This document shows positions 60,206 to 64,000 of a DNA stretch of 64,000 bases, piece by piece. The stretch comes from Azospirillum thiophilum (GTDB taxonomy: Bacteria > Pseudomonadota > Alphaproteobacteria > Azospirillales > Azospirillaceae). The stretch is from contig NZ_CP012405.1 of NCBI RefSeq assembly GCF_001305595.1, forward strand, positions 355,501 through 419,500. Direction: 5' to 3'. A program made the position numbers and the translations under genes. How positions within the stretch are numbered: the stretch's first letter is position 1; every line of letters starts with the position of its first letter. Under the pieces are notes generated by a model. The model searched no databases, had not been told where the DNA came from, and was given only the letters and a program-made list of their open reading frames with translations.

Positions 60206-61375
60206 TCAGGACAGCCCGATGGCATGGATGAGCGCGAGGCTGAGCGCGCCCAGCGTGAGCAGGCAGAGAACCACCGCCGCCGTCACCCGCCCGCCCGCCC
60301 GCGCCACCGTCCGGACATCGACGCCCAGCCCGAGCGCCGCCATCGACACCACGGTCAGCAGGGTCGCCGCATGCTCCATCGGCACCAGCGCCGCCTGCGG
60401 AACGAGGCCGAAGGAGCGCAGCGCGACCATCGCCAGGAAGCCCAGGATGAACCACGGCACCAGATGGTGGACCGGCGGGTATCCCGGATGGGCGCGCTCG
60501 TCACTGTCCTCACGCAGGCAGGGCGCCAGGACCGACAGCAGCAGGCAGACCGGCCCCAGCATCAGCACGCGCACCAGCTTCACCAGTGTCCCGACCTGCA
60601 CGGCGGCGGCCCCCAGCGGCGCGGCGGCGGCGATCACCTGCGGCACCGCATAGACCGTCAGCCCCGCCAGCGCGCCATACTGCACGCCGCTCAACCGGAG
60701 CCCCATCCCGACCAGCGGCAGGCCGAGCACGACGACGACGCCCAGCACGGCGGTGAAGGCGATGGAGGCGGCGACGTCGTCGCCGTCTGCCCCGATCACC
60801 GGCGCCACCGCGGCGATGGCCGAGTTGCCGCAGATCGCGTTGCCGCAGGCCACCAGCAGCGCCATGCGCACCGGCAGGCCGAGCAGCCGGCCGATGCCGT
60901 ATCCCGCCGCCAGCGCCAGCGCCACCACCCCGGCGATGCCGAGCAGGAGCACCGGCCCGGCCGACAGGATGGTGGCGGCGCTGACCGACGCGCCGAGCAG
61001 CACGACGGCGATCTCCAGCAGGAACTTCGCCGAGAAGCCGATGCCCGGAACCCAGCGGGCCGACGGCGTCCAGGCCGTGCGGATGGCGGTGCCGGCCAGG
61101 ATCGCCAGCACCAGCGCCTCGATCCAGCTGTCGCCGAACAGCCTGCGCTCGCCCCAGGCGGCGGCGAAGGCAAGCGCGGTGACCGCGATGCACAGAGCCA
61201 GGCCGGGCAGGACGGCGCGAAAACGGGCAAGGACGTACCGTCCCGGCGCCGCGATTGCAGCGGCCATGGTGTCGGGAGGCAAGGGGCGGATCTCCACTGG
61301 CGATCGGACGGGCGGACTGCCGTCGACGCGATCCGGGACCGGAGCACCGGCCATGCCGGGCACCGGCGGTCGCAT
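60206..61375 (-). CDS. YeiH family putative sulfate exporter
   Basis: 389 residues from the ATG at 61375; ATGs at 61354 and 61267 are alternatives, none with a good ribosome-binding site. About ten helices; family signatures ALLVACGNAICGNSAIAAVAPVIGA near residue 165 and GALAGLTVYAVPQVIAAAA near 235. YeiH proteins (PSE family) are proposed to export sulfate or sulfonate, not proven. It lies 78 nt downstream of the Rrf2 gene on the same strand. Confidence 0.85.
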   Translation of the reverse strand: MRPPVPGMAGAPVPDRVDGSPPVRSPVEIRPLPPDTMAAAIAAPGRYVLARFRAVLPGLALCIAVTALAFAAAWGERRLFGDSWIEALVLAILAGTAIRTAWTPSARWVPGIGFSAKFLLEIAVVLLGASVSAATILSAGPVLLLGIAGVVALALAAGYGIGRLLGLPVRMALLVACGNAICGNSAIAAVAPVIGADGDDVAASIAFTAVLGVVVVLGLPLVGMGLRLSGVQYGALAGLTVYAVPQVIAAAAPLGAAAVQVGTLVKLVRVLMLGPVCLLLSVLAPCLREDSDERAHPGYPPVHHLVPWFILGFLAMVALRSFGLVPQAALVPMEHAATLLTVVSMAALGLGVDVRTVARAGGRVTAAVVLCLLTLGALSLALIHAIGLS

Positions 61376-61453
61376 CCGTTCCGATGCAGGAACTATGGAG
61401 ACCGATATCGATCACATCCAACACAAAGAAATGATACGTTCGATAAACTGGCT

Positions 61454-61993
61454 TTATGGAACAGGACGGGTGCGCGGGGTGCGTGACGAGCCCCGTGCCT
61501 CGATGCGTTCCCGGATCCAGCGCTCCACATCGTCGCCGAACTCCGGGGGGGCCTTGCGCCCGAAGCCGGCGGCGACGCTCGCCAGCGTTTCCTGGGCCAG
61601 CGTGGCGCGCATCGCCTTTTCCGCCCGCAGCATCACCGCATGCACCGCGCAGACGCCGGCCGTCGACCATGCCGGCGGACTGCCGTCGAACACCGCGCAG
61701 CGCCCGCGGATCTCCTGGCAGTCGAACAGCGGCTTGTCTCCTTCGATGGCGTCGACGATGTCGAGGAAGCTGATCTGCTCCGGCGGCCGGGCCAGCCGGT
61801 AGCCGCCGCGCACCCCTTCGCTCGCCGCCACGATCCCCGCCTTCTCCAGCTTGGGAAAGATCTTGGCGAGGAAGGAGGGCGAGATGCCCTGCAATTCGGC
61901 AAGGTCACGGCTGCTCAGCGGCGTATCCCCGGACGACACCAGCCAGAGCAGGCAGTGGATGCCGTATTCGACGCTGACGGTGAGATGTGCCAT
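61454..61993 (-). CDS. Rrf2 family transcriptional regulator with [2Fe-2S]-type cysteines
   Basis: 179 residues. Winged HTH at ~1-80: VSVEYGIHCLLWLV, LSSRDLAELQGISPSFLAKIFPKLEKAGIVAASEGVRGGYRLAR. Three Cys follow (LFDCQEIRGRCAVFDGS and GVCAVH) in the IscR/NsrR/RirA-like position, suggesting Fe-S sensing. It is upstream of the YeiH gene and probably controls it in response to redox, iron or sulfur status. Confidence 0.87.
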   Translation of the reverse strand: MAHLTVSVEYGIHCLLWLVSSGDTPLSSRDLAELQGISPSFLAKIFPKLEKAGIVAASEGVRGGYRLARPPEQISFLDIVDAIEGDKPLFDCQEIRGRCAVFDGSPPAWSTAGVCAVHAVMLRAEKAMRATLAQETLASVAAGFGRKAPPEFGDDVERWIRERIEARGSSRTPRTRPVP

Positions 61994-62100
61994 GACAGGT
62001 CTGGACCGCTTTCCGGTGAGAGGCGTGATCGCGGCGACAATAGATCGGATCGCGTAAGATCGGCATCGATTTGGAGCGTGAATCCGATCGCCAAATATAA

Positions 62101-62146
62101 GGCTGGAGTTTCGTGCGTTTCATATTGAACGCACGAAACTCCAGCC
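62101..62146 (-). terminator. Perfect 19-bp inverted repeat hairpin after the cupin gene
   Basis: Arms 62101-62119 and 62128-62146 are exactly complementary over 19 bp with the 8-nt loop TCATATTG. On the minus strand the hairpin lies 37 nt after the cupin stop and is followed by TTATATTTGG, so it is a probable intrinsic terminator. It also sits 108 bp upstream of the Rrf2 start and could serve as a binding site. Confidence 0.65.
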
Positions 62147-62182
62147 ATCCGCGTTCCGCCCCCCGCAAGCGCCCGCCCCGGA

Positions 62183-62623
62183 TCAGCGCCGGTCCGGGAT
62201 GGTGAGCTCGGTTTCGGCGGTATCCACCACGAAGACCGCCAGCAGCTTCGACGGCTCGGTGTCGCTGGCGTTGGCGCTGACGCCATGGTGGTCGCCCGGC
62301 AGTTCGGTGAAGCTCTCGCCCACCCGATAGGTTCTGACCGGCCCGTCATTGGCCTTGCTGCGCACCGCCCCTTCCAGGACGGTGGCATAGATCAGCGCCG
62401 ATTTCGCATGGGTGTGGGCGGGCGAATAACCGCCCGGCCCATATTCGACCAGCACCCCCTTCAGGCTCTTGCCGGGAACGTCCGGCAAGGCGTGCTCATA
62501 GACCAGCGTCACCTTGGCGTTCCTGGCCGCCGGCGCATCGGCCAGCGCGGAGGCCGGAGCCATGGCAAGCGTGCCGGCGACGGACAGGACGGCAAGCGTC
62601 GCCATGGGGAGAAAGCGCGTCAT
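62183..62623 (-). CDS. Exported cupin-domain protein
   Basis: 146 residues from the ATG at 62623 (AAGGAGCAGACCG before it). Signal peptide (LPMATLAVLSVAGTLAMAPASALA), then a cupin: GVLVEYGPGGYSPAHTHAKSALIYATVLEGAVRS and GESFTELPGDHHGVSANASD, with HxH and a later His as metal ligands. Located in the periplasm by prediction. It follows the NAD(P)-binding gene by 33 nt on the same strand, so they are probably an operon. Function unknown. Confidence 0.85.
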   Translation of the reverse strand: MTRFLPMATLAVLSVAGTLAMAPASALADAPAARNAKVTLVYEHALPDVPGKSLKGVLVEYGPGGYSPAHTHAKSALIYATVLEGAVRSKANDGPVRTYRVGESFTELPGDHHGVSANASDTEPSKLLAVFVVDTAETELTIPDRR

Positions 62624-62656
62624 CGGTCTGCTCCTTATCATTTGGAGGGAATAGGG

Positions 62657-63412
62657 TCAGGCGGCCGCCTGCGAGCGGTGCAGCCAGTCGTCGAGGCCGA
62701 TGCGGCCAAGCCGCGCGTCACCGGTGGGGACCAGCGAGAGACCCTCCACCCGGCCGCCGAAGTAGCGGGCCTCCGGATCGGCCACGACCGCACGCGGATC
62801 GCCCACCGCCTTCAGGTAACGGCCGATCATCAGGTCGAACCGGGCGCGCTCGGGTCCGGCGATGTCGACGATGCCGTTCAGCGGCGGCGCCACCGCCACG
62901 TCGGCGACGAGGGCCGCCACATCCTCGGCGGCGATCGGCTGGAACAGCCCGGGCGCCAGCCGCACCGTGCCGCCCTCCGTGCCGGACGCGGCGATGCCGC
63001 CGAGGAATTCGAGGAACTGGGTCGAGCGGACGATGCTGTAGGGAATGCCGGACTCCACGATCAGCGCCTCCTGCGCCACCTTGGCGCGGAAATAGCCGTT
63101 GTCCGGCATCCGGTCGGTGCCGACGATGGACAGGGCGACATGGTGCCGGACGCCCGCATCGGCTTCGGCGGCGAGCAGGTTGCGCCCGGCGGTCTGGAAG
63201 AACTCCATCACCGCCCGTTCCTCGAAGGACGGGGAATTGGCGACGTCGACGACGACATCCGTGCCGGCCAGCGCCTCCGCGAGTCCCTTGCCGGTGAGCG
63301 CGTCGATGCCCGTGCTGGGAGCCGCGGCGACGGCGTCATGGCCGCCGGCACGCAGAAGCGCGACGAGCTTCGATCCGATCAGTCCCGTGCCGCCGATAAC
63401 GACGATTTTCAT
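62657..63412 (-). CDS. NAD(P)H-binding atypical SDR (NmrA-like)
   Basis: 251 residues from the ATG at 63412 (GGGAGATCGCATC before it). Rossmann motif VVIGGTGLIGSKLVALL near residue 5 (GxxGxxG), followed by GTDVVVDVANSPSFE and SIVGTDRM, DNGYFRAKVAQE (in place of YxxxK), and SIVRSTQF. Atypical SDRs of this kind bind NAD(P) and act as reductases or sensors. Upstream of the cupin gene in the same direction. Confidence 0.85.
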   Translation of the reverse strand: MKIVVIGGTGLIGSKLVALLRAGGHDAVAAAPSTGIDALTGKGLAEALAGTDVVVDVANSPSFEERAVMEFFQTAGRNLLAAEADAGVRHHVALSIVGTDRMPDNGYFRAKVAQEALIVESGIPYSIVRSTQFLEFLGGIAASGTEGGTVRLAPGLFQPIAAEDVAALVADVAVAPPLNGIVDIAGPERARFDLMIGRYLKAVGDPRAVVADPEARYFGGRVEGLSLVPTGDARLGRIGLDDWLHRSQAAA

Positions 63413-63788
63413 GATGCGATCTCCCATCCGGCAGGTCGTGCCGGTTCGATGAAGGGGAATGAGAAGCGGTTCGGAGGGCCGCATTCCGGTGCGCCCGCCC
63501 TATAACAAGGACAATATCAGTCCGTGTTTTGAGGCGCAAGCATAAACTCAGACCGATTAAGTCTGCGTTATCTGGACGGAACGGCCGGCGGATCCCCCCT
63601 CACCGGGAAATGGGCCGATCGGATCGCCGGTTCCGGAGATGTCGAAGCAACTGGCGTCTTGTCGCATCGCCAGGTAGCGGAAGCCACGCCCGTCCCGCCG
63701 CCCAGCCATGGCGAAGGCCGCGATGGTGTTCGGGAATGAGGGAGACGGGCATTCCCTTGTGCCTTCGGTTGGAAGATGTCGGGCAGCC
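63413..63788. other. Noncoding gap before the chemoreceptor
   Basis: 376 bp between the SDR start and the chemoreceptor stop. A short minus-strand ORF at 63557-63805 overlaps the chemoreceptor end and shows no recognisable family or ribosome-binding site, so it is not called. The promoter of the SDR-cupin operon should lie near 63430-63560, where the sequence is somewhat AT-richer. Confidence 0.5.
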
Positions 63789-64000
63789 TCAGCCGGTGCG
63801 GACATGGGCGAGGAATTCGCTCACGGCGTCCTGCAACTGCGCCGCTTGGTAGGAGAGCCCTTCCGAGGCCGAAAGCACCTGACTGGTGGCGGCGCCCGTC
63901 TGCGTGGCCGCCCGCGCCACGGTGCCGATGCTGCGCCCGACCGCCGTGACCCGGGTCGCGGCACCGGCCATGTGCCGTGCGATCTCCGCCATGGTCGCCG
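63789..64000 (-). CDS. Methyl-accepting chemotaxis protein, C-terminal end (5' end outside window)
   Basis: The frame is open to the right edge and ends at 63789. The visible ~70 residues (AEIARHMAGAATRV, ATQTGAATSQVLSASEGLSYQAAQLQDAVSEFLAHV) are the C-terminal coiled coil of a chemoreceptor or related MCP-type sensor, with the L..QA..L...V..FL pattern common at MCP C-termini. Its sensor domain lies outside. Confidence 0.75.
   Translation of the reverse strand, partial: ATMAEIARHMAGAATRVTAVGRSIGTVARAATQTGAATSQVLSASEGLSYQAAQLQDAVSEFLAHVRTG

Noticed and set aside
63557..63805. 82-codon minus-strand ORF
   Set aside because: No ribosome-binding site, no recognisable family, and it overlaps the chemoreceptor 3' end.

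Overview
The window is high-GC, gene-dense bacterial DNA. Gene content points to a metabolically versatile alphaproteobacterium, most likely Azospirillum or a close Rhodospirillales relative: Liv-type ABC importers, many TetR, IclR, AraC and FixJ-type regulators, chemoreceptors, a PQQ alcohol dehydrogenase, and MntR/MntH. No rRNA, tRNA, CRISPR array, integrase, transposase or replication origin was seen. Taxonomy is inference from gene content only.

Layout. (1) 1-1693: end of a polysaccharide pyruvyl transferase gene and an exported Cys-rich protein. (2) 1705-8367: an acyl-CoA catabolic locus with SDR, acyl-CoA dehydrogenase, phosphotransferase, DUF6285 protein and histidine phosphatase on the minus strand, plus a TetR regulator and an acyl-CoA synthetase. 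Its composition resembles the Pseudomonas putida lva (levulinate / 4-hydroxyacyl-CoA) operon. (3) 8639-22889: a large catabolic and transport locus with a double alpha/beta-hydrolase-fold protein, an IclR regulator, an MBL-fold hydrolase, two FAD oxidoreductases, an aconitase-type hydratase pair (LeuC/DmdA and LeuD/DmdB families), a PEP-mutase/isocitrate-lyase-type C-C lyase and a complete Liv-type ABC importer. (4) 22934-31327: serine hydrolase, GNAT, Ldh-family dehydrogenase, chemoreceptor, and an MFS/hydrolase/phosphatase operon. (5) 31813-34487: feoAB iron uptake behind a Fur-like box. (6) 34516-39752: pentapeptide protein, Ca-type PQQ alcohol dehydrogenase, and a NarX/NarL-type two-component pair, an arrangement like the exa/ped loci of pseudomonads. 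(7) 39762-41831: divergent mntR/mntH. (8) 42082-46259: the most unusual item, a polypeptide joining a catalase-like heme domain to a LodA-type (CTQ) amino-acid oxidase domain, followed by a LodB-like flavoprotein. (9) 46276-49073: a FixL/FixJ-like kinase, response regulator and lone receiver. (10) 49345-57512: monooxygenase, two TetR regulators, MFS, AraC, two esterase-type hydrolases, an XRE-cupin regulator and a CtBP-type dehydrogenase. (11) 57649-58963: three adjacent decayed gene remnants. (12) 59149-64000: phasin-like protein, ribosome hibernation factor, YeiH-type transporter with an Rrf2 regulator, cupin, NAD(P)-binding protein and the end of a chemoreceptor.

How the parts fit. Several loci are self-contained modules with a local regulator: TetR with a palindrome for the acyl-CoA locus, IclR for the hydratase/lyase/ABC locus, the two-component pair for the PQQ dehydrogenase, MntR for MntH, and Rrf2 for the YeiH transporter. 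The oxidase-catalase fusion could make H2O2 and remove it within one chain. That is an inference from domain content and has not been tested.
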